A stretch of DNA of 64,000 nucleotides from Mesohalobacter salilacus (GTDB taxonomy: Bacteria; Bacteroidota; Bacteroidia; Flavobacteriales; Flavobacteriaceae): positions 27,858-91,857 of the forward strand of contig RRZV01000043.1 of NCBI GenBank assembly GCA_003931895.1, in the 5' to 3' direction. A program made the translations under genes and the position numbers. The notes beneath the pieces were generated by a model that was not told the origin of the DNA, did no database searches, and worked only from the letters and a program-made list of their open reading frames with translations. Position 1 is the first letter of the stretch. Every line of letters begins with the position of its first letter. Shown piece after piece: positions 10,167 to 18,189 of this stretch.

Positions 10167-11315
10167 CTATAGTTCAAAATTTCCTTTCACTATAATTTTT
10201 TTATCTTTCATCATCTCTCGTCCTTTGGCAAAAACGTCTATGAGGTTTAAGTTCTCGTCAAAGCAGCAAATATCAGCATCATAGCCTATAGCGATTTGAC
10301 CCTTATGTTTTAAACCTAGGTTTTCTGCGGGATTAGTGGTGTTTAATTTAAAAGCCATTTCAATAGGTAGACCACCTTGTTTTACCAAAGCTTGAATTTG
10401 TTTAAAATTAGCATCTATAGGCGCTTTTCTTACGCCAATGGCATTTCCAGCATCATTAAATTTGGTTAATCCTGCATGTCCATCTGTACTAAAGGTCATT
10501 TTATCTATTGAAACACCTTCATCTAAGGCATAAATTACAGATTTGTAGGGCTCAGTATATTTTGAAGCACCTGTTGTGATGTCTATCATCCCTCCCAGTT
10601 TAGCAAACTCAATAGCTTGGTCAAACAATGGTTTTGTTCTTCCGACGTGAGTTGGCGAGATATGTTTGATAGGAAAATGATAGTCCTTAACCAGTTCGAA
10701 TAACACATCCATTTTGCTTGGCAGGTCTCCCAAGTGCAAATGAAGAATACCTTTTTTGCCACCTATCATTCCACCAACCATTATGTCTCTCAATTTTCTG
10801 ACTAAATCTGTAGCGCTTGGGTAAGAGGAGCGAATATCACTGATGGCAATCTTTACTCCAAGTACTTTATCTATAAAAAGCATATCACCCTGAATACTAT
10901 CTGTAATAGTAACGGTGTCCATACCATAATATCCACTAAACATATAAGCTGAAATTCCTTCTTGGTTTAGACCTTTTATTTTCGCGTAAAGCGTTCTGAT
11001 ATTTCTAGCAGTACCGTCAGTGCCTAAAAGACTATTAACAGTTGTCGAGCCACAAGCAACAAGTTCGCTTAACTGAACTTCTGGTGTCATTGAAGCAAAA
11101 CCTTCTTTGCCACCCGCACCAATCACATGAATATGCTGATCAATCAACCCGGGTGTTACAATTTTACCTTCTAAGTCTATGGTTTTTGTATGCTTATTTT
11201 CAAACTCAGAAAGATTATCATCAATTGCTACAATTTTATCATTAGCTATTAAGATGTCTTTCATTCCCATTTTTTGTGGGCTATAGAGTTTAGTATGTTT
11301 TAAAAGTGTGAGCAT
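10167..11315 (-). CDS. iadA: beta-aspartyl-peptidase (isoaspartyl dipeptidase)
   Basis: An amidohydrolase-superfamily enzyme that cleaves beta-aspartyl dipeptides to aspartate plus an amino acid. Metal-binding and catalytic motifs are visible: DQHIHVIGAGGKEGF (HxH, residues about 59-73), LHLHLGDLPSK (His), KHISPTHVGR (His) and FSTDGHAGLTKF (catalytic Asp). Its length of 382 aa is close to the E. coli enzyme. There is no signal peptide, so it is cytoplasmic. Substrates arise from damaged proteins or from polyaspartyl compounds such as cyanophycin. The gene starts 4 bp after the DcuC-like carrier gene, tying dipeptide hydrolysis to a membrane carrier. Confidence 0.93.
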   Translation of the reverse strand: MLTLLKHTKLYSPQKMGMKDILIANDKIVAIDDNLSEFENKHTKTIDLEGKIVTPGLIDQHIHVIGAGGKEGFASMTPEVQLSELVACGSTTVNSLLGTDGTARNIRTLYAKIKGLNQEGISAYMFSGYYGMDTVTITDSIQGDMLFIDKVLGVKIAISDIRSSYPSATDLVRKLRDIMVGGMIGGKKGILHLHLGDLPSKMDVLFELVKDYHFPIKHISPTHVGRTKPLFDQAIEFAKLGGMIDITTGASKYTEPYKSVIYALDEGVSIDKMTFSTDGHAGLTKFNDAGNAIGVRKAPIDANFKQIQALVKQGGLPIEMAFKLNTTNPAENLGLKHKGQIAIGYDADICCFDENLNLIDVFAKGREMMKDKKIIVKGNFEL

Positions 11316-11319
11316 AAAT

Positions 11320-12687
11320 TTAGATAAAATGATAAGTTAACATAATGGCTAAAGCAACGGTCAACGGGATAATATTTCGTTTTACAATATCAATTGTTGA
11401 AACTTTAGCAATTTCTGCAGTTGCGATTATGACACCTGCTACGGGCGAAACTGTTCTTCCCATTGAAGCTGAAAACTGCATGGGTAAAATAATAGAACTG
11501 GTTTCTGCACCAAGTCCATTAGAAATTTTCGGCACTAATGGTCCAAAAGCAAAGAACGAAGCATTTCCACTACCCATGAGCATGGATGCTAAAAAAATCA
11601 TGATTGACATAACCACACCAATACCAATAGCTGCAAAACCTGCGTTTTGAGCAAAGACCAATAAACCATCTATAAAACCAAGACTAATTAAACCTTTAGC
11701 AAATATATCTGCTGTAATGATTAACGTAACTACAGTTTTAAAAATATTACCCATACCATTCCAGAAAACCTTTAGTGAATCAAAAACCTGTTTAAGTTTT
11801 CGTTTTCTAAAGCCTTCAAAAATCAAAGCAATAAAAAGACTTATAAACATTGCCGTTGTCGTATCTAAACTAATAGGTGTTGGGAAAAAACTGAATAGCT
11901 TTGAAAAAACAATGAGTAGCAAAATTGGTAAAACAGGAATAATTGCATAAATGAGAGGAACATCTAATTTTTTTTCTGTTTTGTATTTATCTTCTAAGAC
12001 GTTTTCATCTTCAATTTTTCTGTCAAAATACCTATTAACGAAATAATAAGTAATCATCATTGAAATACTCAAAGGCCAAACCAAAGGAATTTGATAATCT
12101 ACCAGATAAGGTATGATTGAAATATCGCAAATTGCAGCAGCGCTTACAGTCATAGCTGATGCTGGACCCATTCCAAAAGCCGTAGTAGCGGTAATGACAG
12201 ACACAGCGGATAATCTGCTCACGCCTAAATTGACTAAAATTGGAAATAGAGATGCCATGAGCAGCAAACTTAAACCCGCAGCAGAAGGAATTGAGACAAA
12301 TAACATTTGACCTATAGGTATAACCATAGACGCAGCGATATAAGGTTTCTTTTTAAACAATTTTAGAGGCTTCATAGCTACATGAACTAAAGCTCCTGAG
12401 GCACCAATTTTATCGATGTATGCAACAAACCCACCAATGGCCATAATCATTAACCCAACACCGGCATTAGTTTTACTAAATGACTCTTTCACATATCTAA
12501 AAAAATCAAAACCAATAAAACCAGTCTCCTCTTTGAGTAAAGGAAGATTATAATTTAATAGAAATGATATAAGTAACATCAACAACCCAGACACCAATAA
12601 AATGGCGTGCGGATTATGCTTTTTTAATAGCAATCGTGCAACGATGACTATAAATATTAGTGAAATGATGACACCTGAGTATTCCAT
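11320..12687 (-). CDS. dcuC: DcuC-family C4-dicarboxylate carrier
   Basis: A 455-aa polytopic membrane protein with about 12 segments. Family-typical stretches include IMAIGGFVAYIDKIGASGAL and FGMGPASAMTVSAAA, with LMGSGNASFFAFGPLVP and SMGRTVSPVAGVIIATAEIA in the second half. DcuC proteins carry fumarate, succinate or aspartate. Here the context suggests movement of aspartate, acidic dipeptides or the derived dicarboxylate. It is 9 bp downstream of the lamin-tail lipoprotein gene and 4 bp upstream of iadA. E. coli iadA also has adjacent putative membrane carrier genes (yjiG, yjiH), although they belong to a different family. Confidence 0.85.
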   Translation of the reverse strand: MEYSGVIISLIFIVIVARLLLKKHNPHAILLVSGLLMLLISFLLNYNLPLLKEETGFIGFDFFRYVKESFSKTNAGVGLMIMAIGGFVAYIDKIGASGALVHVAMKPLKLFKKKPYIAASMVIPIGQMLFVSIPSAAGLSLLLMASLFPILVNLGVSRLSAVSVITATTAFGMGPASAMTVSAAAICDISIIPYLVDYQIPLVWPLSISMMITYYFVNRYFDRKIEDENVLEDKYKTEKKLDVPLIYAIIPVLPILLLIVFSKLFSFFPTPISLDTTTAMFISLFIALIFEGFRKRKLKQVFDSLKVFWNGMGNIFKTVVTLIITADIFAKGLISLGFIDGLLVFAQNAGFAAIGIGVVMSIMIFLASMLMGSGNASFFAFGPLVPKISNGLGAETSSIILPMQFSASMGRTVSPVAGVIIATAEIAKVSTIDIVKRNIIPLTVALAIMLTYHFI

Positions 12688-12696
12688 TAATTTAAT

Positions 12697-13701
12697 TTAA
12701 AATGAAGTTCCATCTAGTTTTGTCCCAGGTGAATATAATGCGCCATTAGCCTCTGGAATGTCTTGGTCGTGTTGAACAAATTCTCCAGTTAAATCTGGAT
12801 TTCTGGTATAAGATTCGTTAGGATTATTGGAAAGTGGTTCAACATCAAATGTCAAAACAGGATTTCCACTCGGGTCAGCAAGGGTTACAAAATCTCCAGA
12901 ATTATTCATATTAATAACACTTTCTGATGCAGTTTGAACGATTGCTCCACCAAAATCACCAGTAGGAGTTCCACCACCAAAGACAACTAAAACACCATTA
13001 ACTGGTAAGACAGTGCCTTGTGGAAAAATGTGTCTGATTTGTTCTGCATCTGAAATTGTGTAGCCTGATAAATCTAATTCTGGGCCAGAATTAAAGAACT
13101 CGATAAACTCATCTTCATTAGGATCTCTGGTACCGTCATTATTAGCGTCACCAGGACTTCCAGAAGGTGGGTCGTATAAAACTTCATTAATTAAAAACCC
13201 TAAGAAAGGACAACCGTTATTTTCAACATCTCCAGGAGTATTAGGACAATCATCATTAGCGTCTAATATGCCATCACCATCAGTATCAGAATCGTCGTCA
13301 AGCATAGATATTTCAATTGCACCAGATAGAACCAAAAAGCCAGAGCCTCCAGCTAGTGATACGCTTATAGTTTCAATACCTTCTATTTCTTCATCTTGAT
13401 TTCCTGTTAGAATGACACTACCACTAGTATCTCCATCTTCTATAATAATTTGATTAGATGATGGAGTGTAGTCTTGCCCATCAGTTGCTGATCCATCAAA
13501 AGTAATTGGTACTGTAGTTGCGCCAATACTAGAGGAATTTAATGTGGCAATTACTTCAACTGTACCATTGGCTTCGCTAAGTTCAGCATTATTTGAGGTG
13601 AGCTCAATAGCTGGCTGAATATCGTCTGTTGTACAAGCGTGTTGAAATAGACAAAGCGTAAGAATAACTACTACACGAATTATGTTTTTACATCTGTTCA
13701 T
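12697..13701 (-). CDS. lipoprotein with Calx-beta, TSP3-like and lamin-tail domains
   Basis: A 334-aa surface lipoprotein with a signal and lipobox ending CLFQHAC (Cys at about 23). The order is a Calx-beta-like domain (about 30-135, with the DGQDYTPSS pattern), a thrombospondin type-3-like calcium loop (DTDGDGILDANDDCPNTP, about 138-155), and a lamin-tail domain (about 167-334). The latter contains an inserted EF-hand-like loop (GDANNDGTRDPNEDEF). The molecular role is unknown; lamin-tail domains occur in many secreted flavobacterial proteins and are thought to bind macromolecules. As first gene of the operon, it could be a surface binding component for the substrate. It is a clear paralogue, in its C-terminal half, of the protein at 13834-15576. 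Confidence 0.8.
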   Translation of the reverse strand: MNRCKNIIRVVVILTLCLFQHACTTDDIQPAIELTSNNAELSEANGTVEVIATLNSSSIGATTVPITFDGSATDGQDYTPSSNQIIIEDGDTSGSVILTGNQDEEIEGIETISVSLAGGSGFLVLSGAIEISMLDDDSDTDGDGILDANDDCPNTPGDVENNGCPFLGFLINEVLYDPPSGSPGDANNDGTRDPNEDEFIEFFNSGPELDLSGYTISDAEQIRHIFPQGTVLPVNGVLVVFGGGTPTGDFGGAIVQTASESVINMNNSGDFVTLADPSGNPVLTFDVEPLSNNPNESYTRNPDLTGEFVQHDQDIPEANGALYSPGTKLDGTSF

Positions 13702-13747
13702 AAGTCATAAATTATAGAGTTTCAACTGAAATAAATACTATACACTT

Positions 13748-13778
13748 ATACCAGTTTTTATATAAAACAATACCAATT
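13748..13778. promoter_or_regulatory. candidate MocR operator, paired ATACCA repeats
   Basis: ATACCAGTT (13748-13756) and ATACCAATT (13770-13778) form a direct repeat with a 22-bp period, 47 bp upstream of the lipoprotein that heads the operon. A similar pair precedes the MocR gene. As I recall, the MocR regulator GabR of Bacillus subtilis binds ATACCA direct repeats, though more widely spaced. Binding here is inferred. Confidence 0.5.
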
Positions 13779-13786
13779 CTATCTGA

Positions 13787-13830
13787 AATATTAAAAAGAC
13801 CGTCAAATAAGTGACAGTCTTTTTAATATT
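13787..13830 (-). terminator. strong intrinsic terminator hairpin
   Basis: A perfect 14-bp stem (AATATTAAAAAGAC against GTCTTTTTAATATT), extended by four more pairs (GTCA/TGAC) across one mismatch, with a six-base loop. It starts 3 bp past the stop of the secreted lamin-tail gene. T-runs occur on both sides, so it could work in both directions. It insulates that gene from the operon promoter region. Confidence 0.85.
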
Positions 13831-13833
13831 ATA

Positions 13834-15576
13834 CTATTTGATGATTAATTTTTTAGTTATTGATCGGTTAGAAACTGATATTTTAACTAAATATACACCA
13901 CTTCTCAAATTAGATACTTCTAATCTCTCAGTTGTTAAAGTCTTGTTCATTACGATTTTCCCTGTTAAATCGTATAGCTCAATATTTGTTTCACCACTAA
14001 TATTAGAGTCTATAGTTACAAATCCATTTGTGACAGGATTTGGGTATATTTTAAACTCGTTATTTAAGTTTACATCTTCAGTAGATAATGTTGTTCCATC
14101 TACACGTAATCCAGGAGAAAAAACTAAGACAGGATTGGCATTGGTATGAAAATCATAACCCCCAGTAATATCAGGGTTTCTTGTTATAGATTCATTGCTT
14201 CCAAAATCAATACCTAAATCAGATTCAAGTTGTGGACTATTTAATTCTAATACAAAATCATCAGTACCTGTGGTTACGGTCACGACGTCTCCAGAATTTG
14301 ATAAGTTTAACTGTCCATCAGAAGCTGTTTGTACAATTGCTGTTCCAAAATTACCTGTTGGTGTGCCGCCGCCAAATACTACATAAGCGCCGTTTGCTGG
14401 AATAACAGTATTAGCAGGCACTATATGTCTTGGAGTACCTGAGCCTAAAGCATTAGAGTCATAAATCTTATAGCCGCTAATGTCTAAACTAGAATTTGAG
14501 TTATTGAAAAACTCTAAAAATTCATCATCAAGAGCATCTCTTGTTCCATCGTTATTAGCATCACCTTCAACTTCAGGCGTTGCACCATCGTCACTTGGGG
14601 GGTCAAAAAGCGCTTCGTTGAGCACTAATGGCACACAGGCTGGACTGTCAATATCTACTGATAAATCGCAAACACCACCATCGCCAAGATCACTCAATGT
14701 TACGGTAACATCAGTACCTTCTGGAATATTCATGATTTGGATTGTTCCAGAGTCCATAATATTAGGATCATCGCCACCAACAGTTCCAGCGGTAGTTGAT
14801 ACTGTAAACGTATTTCCATCGTTTGCATTTGAGAAATCTATGCTTGCTGTATAAGTATCATCAGTAGAACCAACAGCTTCAGACATACAAGATACTGAAG
14901 TGGTATTTCCGAAAATTGTCGTGCAAACATTGCCTGTCGGGGTCCATCCTGAACCAGTTCCTAAAGGAAACGTCGCACCAAGACTTGCAAAATACGTTTC
15001 TAAATTAGGGCTTACAACACCACCTTGGCAAGCCGTGTGGTCATCTAAGTCCTGTTCCGGTGTAATATCCCAGTGGGTTGGATCCCAAGTTCCAAGATCT
15101 GGTATGCCATCTAGTCGAGTTGCCACAGCATCACTGTGTTGCCAATTTGAACTTGTATCGTTATCGGCATCGGTTTCAGTTTTGCCAAATTGGCTAACCA
15201 CCGTACCATTTAATACAACCTGATAGCCGTCATCACCATTGGTTGAGGTTCCAACAACTACAGTATTAGAAGCATCAAAAGTTGTGGATGGAAATTCTGC
15301 TTGCATTAATGGAATATCTCTAATAAGATAAACAAAAGAGTCGGTTTGAACACCCAAGGCAGAGACGTCGATTTGATTGTCTGCCCAAGGTGCACCATTT
15401 TGCATATAATTGATAGTAACTTCTGTAGCAAAATCAACCGTACCATCAACATAGAGTTCTACAGTTTTAACAAAGGGACTTGAACATCCAGTCTCAATTA
15501 TTTTTGTGATCGTTACATTTTGAGAAAATGTAGTCAGGCTAAATAAGCCTAATAAGAATAAGTAAATTTTTTTCAT
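13834..15576 (-). CDS. secreted lamin-tail domain protein with T9SS type A sorting domain
   Basis: A 580-aa protein with signal peptide MKKIYLFLLGLFSLTTFSQN. Residues about 20-200 form an Ig-like or lectin-like region around conserved cysteines that I cannot name. A second beta domain (about 225-315) is followed by a lamin-tail domain (about 318-490) with an EF-hand-like insertion (GDANNDGTRDALDDEF). The C-terminus (FKIYPNPVTNGFVTI to the end) is a type IX secretion sorting domain, so the protein is exported across the outer membrane and released or surface-anchored. It shares its lamin-tail half with the lipoprotein at 12697-13701. It is monocistronic, bounded by the hairpin at 13787-13830 and divergent from the MocR gene. 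Confidence 0.85.
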   Translation of the reverse strand: MKKIYLFLLGLFSLTTFSQNVTITKIIETGCSSPFVKTVELYVDGTVDFATEVTINYMQNGAPWADNQIDVSALGVQTDSFVYLIRDIPLMQAEFPSTTFDASNTVVVGTSTNGDDGYQVVLNGTVVSQFGKTETDADNDTSSNWQHSDAVATRLDGIPDLGTWDPTHWDITPEQDLDDHTACQGGVVSPNLETYFASLGATFPLGTGSGWTPTGNVCTTIFGNTTSVSCMSEAVGSTDDTYTASIDFSNANDGNTFTVSTTAGTVGGDDPNIMDSGTIQIMNIPEGTDVTVTLSDLGDGGVCDLSVDIDSPACVPLVLNEALFDPPSDDGATPEVEGDANNDGTRDALDDEFLEFFNNSNSSLDISGYKIYDSNALGSGTPRHIVPANTVIPANGAYVVFGGGTPTGNFGTAIVQTASDGQLNLSNSGDVVTVTTGTDDFVLELNSPQLESDLGIDFGSNESITRNPDITGGYDFHTNANPVLVFSPGLRVDGTTLSTEDVNLNNEFKIYPNPVTNGFVTIDSNISGETNIELYDLTGKIVMNKTLTTERLEVSNLRSGVYLVKISVSNRSITKKLIIK

Positions 15577-15650
15577 AAAATTATATTTAAAGTTTAATAA
15601 AACGTTTTCGTAATTTGTACAATATTAAAATTAAATACATTATATTTATC

Positions 15651-15682
15651 ATACCAATTAGTTTAAAATATGCATACCAGTA
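15651..15682. promoter_or_regulatory. candidate MocR operator overlapping the regulator's own start
   Basis: ATACCAATT (15651-15659) and ATACCAGTA (15674-15682) form a direct repeat with a 23-bp period. The second copy begins one base after the ATG at 15670, which would suit autorepression. The site also lies in the divergent spacer of the secreted lamin-tail gene. It mirrors the pair at 13748-13778, with nearly the same spacing. Binding is inferred. Confidence 0.5.
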
Positions 15683-17154
15683 AAGACATTATTCTTGATT
15701 TGCTAAAACAATCTTATATTCATTTACAAACAAATCAAAAACCACCTACTTATCTTAAGATTTTAAATTTGGTAAAACAGAAAATAGATGAGCATCAAAT
15801 TCCTAAAGAGGTGTTTTTGCCTTCTACTCGTCAATTATCAAGAGCCTTAGGCGTATCTAGAAGTACTATTGTTAGAGTATATAATCTTCTTGCTATTGAA
15901 GGTTATGTTAAATCTATTCAAGGTGCGGGGTATTTAGTTAACCCTATTGATTTATCGCCTGTAAAAAAGAAAAATGTTAGTGAAAACTCCAATTATCCAG
16001 TAATATCAGATAGAGGTAAAATGTTTATCAAAAACGTTAGCCTAATGCATTCTACGGCTCAAAAAGATTTAGCCTTTAGACCGGGCTTACCACCTTTGGA
16101 TGTATTTCCAGTCAACCAGTGGAAGCGTTTATTTAATAGTTACTGGAAACAAGTGAAGTTTTCTAATTTATCGTTTTCAGATTCTTCAGGTTTAGATCAT
16201 CTAAAAAAAAATGTAGCTTTATATCTTAATTTGGTTCGTGGTATTCGATGTGATCATGAACAGATTGTTATTGTTTCAGGGTCGCTGCAATCTCTTTACC
16301 TTATAGCCAATGCGGTTTTAAATCCCATGGACAAGGTAATTATGGAATCGCCAACTTTTCCTAACGTGCATTCTATTTTTAAAAGTTTGGGAGCTGATAT
16401 TTCAGCTTTGCCCTTAGATCAAGAAGGTCTACAAATTAAATCCTTCAAAGGTAAACCGCCTAAATTGATTCATACGACACCTTCAAGCCACTATCCTACA
16501 GGAAAGCAAATGACTTTAAACCGAAAAAAGGAGTTGTTAGACTGGGCACAACAACACAAAGCTATTATTATTGAAAACGACTATGACCATGAAATTAGTA
16601 ACTGGAAGCGGGAAAATAATGATGCTATATTTAGCTTAGATAACAGTCAAAGAACAGTTTATTTAGGAACTTTTAACAGGTTACTACACCAGTCCATTCG
16701 TTTAGGATATATGGTTGTACCCTATTATTTACTAGATGTGATTAAAGCACTTCAAATGCATTCACATAGGTTTGTTTCTCCATCAAATCAAATTGTAATG
16801 AGCCAATTTATAGAAAATAACTACATTTACAGTCATATTAAAAATGTAGTCAAAGTGGCAAAAGAAAGAAAAAGCCTTTTTGTTGAACAATTTCAGGATT
16901 TAATGCCAAGTTCTTTTAAAATTCAAGACTCAGAAGCAAGAAGTTTGCATATTCTAGTTAAAATTCCTGAACACATCAATGACAAAACTTTAAAATCAGA
17001 CTTATTTAAAAGTCACATCAATGTTCACAACTATAGTCACTGTTTTTTAGAAAACTCCCAAAATGGATTAATTTTTGGATATTCGGCTGTTAAGAAGCCT
17101 ATAATGACTAAAAAAATAAAGATTATGCAAAACCTCGTTAAAAAACATTTATAA
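15670..17154 (+). CDS. MocR-type (GntR wHTH plus aminotransferase-like) transcriptional regulator
   Basis: A 494-aa regulator. Residues about 20-92 form a GntR-like winged helix (PSTRQLSRALGVSRSTIVRV, wing GYVKSIQGAGYLV). Residues about 130-494 resemble class I aminotransferases, with the MocR landmarks TTPSSHYPTG (about 269-278) and IENDYDHEI (about 301-309). The usual GTFSK motif reads GTFNR (333-337), so the lysine that forms the Schiff base with PLP is replaced by Arg337 (codon AGG at 16678-16680). The protein therefore should not bind PLP covalently, although it may still bind PLP or an amino acid non-covalently. It probably controls the divergent acidic-peptide locus. The lipase-like gene starts 1 bp after its stop. 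Confidence 0.9.
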   Translation: MHTSKDIILDLLKQSYIHLQTNQKPPTYLKILNLVKQKIDEHQIPKEVFLPSTRQLSRALGVSRSTIVRVYNLLAIEGYVKSIQGAGYLVNPIDLSPVKKKNVSENSNYPVISDRGKMFIKNVSLMHSTAQKDLAFRPGLPPLDVFPVNQWKRLFNSYWKQVKFSNLSFSDSSGLDHLKKNVALYLNLVRGIRCDHEQIVIVSGSLQSLYLIANAVLNPMDKVIMESPTFPNVHSIFKSLGADISALPLDQEGLQIKSFKGKPPKLIHTTPSSHYPTGKQMTLNRKKELLDWAQQHKAIIIENDYDHEISNWKRENNDAIFSLDNSQRTVYLGTFNRLLHQSIRLGYMVVPYYLLDVIKALQMHSHRFVSPSNQIVMSQFIENNYIYSHIKNVVKVAKERKSLFVEQFQDLMPSSFKIQDSEARSLHILVKIPEHINDKTLKSDLFKSHINVHNYSHCFLENSQNGLIFGYSAVKKPIMTKKIKIMQNLVKKHL

Positions 17155-17155
17155 A

Positions 17156-18067
17156 ATGAAAAGATGGCTTAATATTTTATTAATTTTTCTAATCATAGGA
17201 AGCTGTGATAATTATGAAGAAACTGAACCTAATGGCTCTTCGAGTCAAATTAACGTTGGTACAGGCTTTTATAGTTTTAATTATGAGGCTTCAAACTCTA
17301 ATATAGCAATGGATATTCATTATCATATCCCTGATGCTGATTTAAGCACAATGCCTATACTTTTTGTTTTCCATGGAGGGGGTCGAAATGCTGTTGAATA
17401 TAGAAATTCTTGGATTGAAGAAGCTAACAACAGAGAATTTATAGTTATAGCACCAAAATTTTCTTCAACTGATTTTCCTAGAGGTGATGGGTATAATTTA
17501 GGCAATGTTTTTGAAGATGGTGATAATCCTTCAACATCTACTTTAAATGAGGAACAAGATTGGGCATTTTCTATTATTGAACCTCTTTTTGATGATGTCA
17601 AAAGTCAATTAGGAAATACTTCAAGTACCTATAATATTTTCGGGTTTTCGGCGGGGTCTCAGTTTGCCCATCGTTTTGTGATGTTTAAACCTAACGCTCG
17701 TGTTAACAAAATTGTGGCTTCTGCTGCAGGATGGTACACAGTACCTGATGCTAATGTTGAATTCCCTTACGGCATAGATAACAGTCCTATTGAAAATATA
17801 GCACCGTCATCTTATTTTACAAAAAACATGACTATTCAGATTGGAACTTTAGATAATGATCCTAATGCCTCTGCTTTACGTCGTAATGCTATAGTAGATC
17901 AACAAGGCAACAACCGTTTTGACCGGGCTTTTTATATGTTTAATACTTCCAAAATTATTGCTGAAAGTTTGGGTGAAACCTTCAATTGGCAAATTATTGA
18001 AACTCTAGGTAACAATCATAATAATAGAGAAGCTGTGGAGCAGGCTGCACAGATTTTAGGACTTTAA
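17156..18067 (+). CDS. alpha/beta-hydrolase lipoprotein (PHB depolymerase-like esterase)
   Basis: A 303-aa lipoprotein with lipobox IIGSC. It shows an alpha/beta-hydrolase core: the oxyanion stretch FVFHGGGRNAVEY (about 70-82), the nucleophile elbow IFGFSAGSQFAHRF (Ser in GFSAG, about 167), and a C-terminal His in LGNNHNNRE. The arrangement resembles poly(3-hydroxybutyrate) depolymerase or feruloyl-esterase-like hydrolases. The substrate is unknown. It starts 1 bp after the MocR gene and is almost certainly cotranscribed with it, which may link it to the same regulon. Confidence 0.8.
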   Translation: MKRWLNILLIFLIIGSCDNYEETEPNGSSSQINVGTGFYSFNYEASNSNIAMDIHYHIPDADLSTMPILFVFHGGGRNAVEYRNSWIEEANNREFIVIAPKFSSTDFPRGDGYNLGNVFEDGDNPSTSTLNEEQDWAFSIIEPLFDDVKSQLGNTSSTYNIFGFSAGSQFAHRFVMFKPNARVNKIVASAAGWYTVPDANVEFPYGIDNSPIENIAPSSYFTKNMTIQIGTLDNDPNASALRRNAIVDQQGNNRFDRAFYMFNTSKIIAESLGETFNWQIIETLGNNHNNREAVEQAAQILGL

Positions 18068-18189
18068 ATTTTTATTAAAAATATTTATATAATACAAAAA
18101 TTAATATCTTAAAATTTCATTACATTTTAAACTTATTCCTAAAAAATCACTCTAAAATATTGTAGATTTAATTCCAAAAATTCGAAATC

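Noticed and set aside
14480..15223. Open frames on the + strand opposite the secreted lamin-tail gene
   Set aside because: They are antisense to a complete gene with signal peptide and sorting domain, and their Ser/Pro-rich products look like reverse-complement artefacts of Asp/Gly-rich coding sequence.
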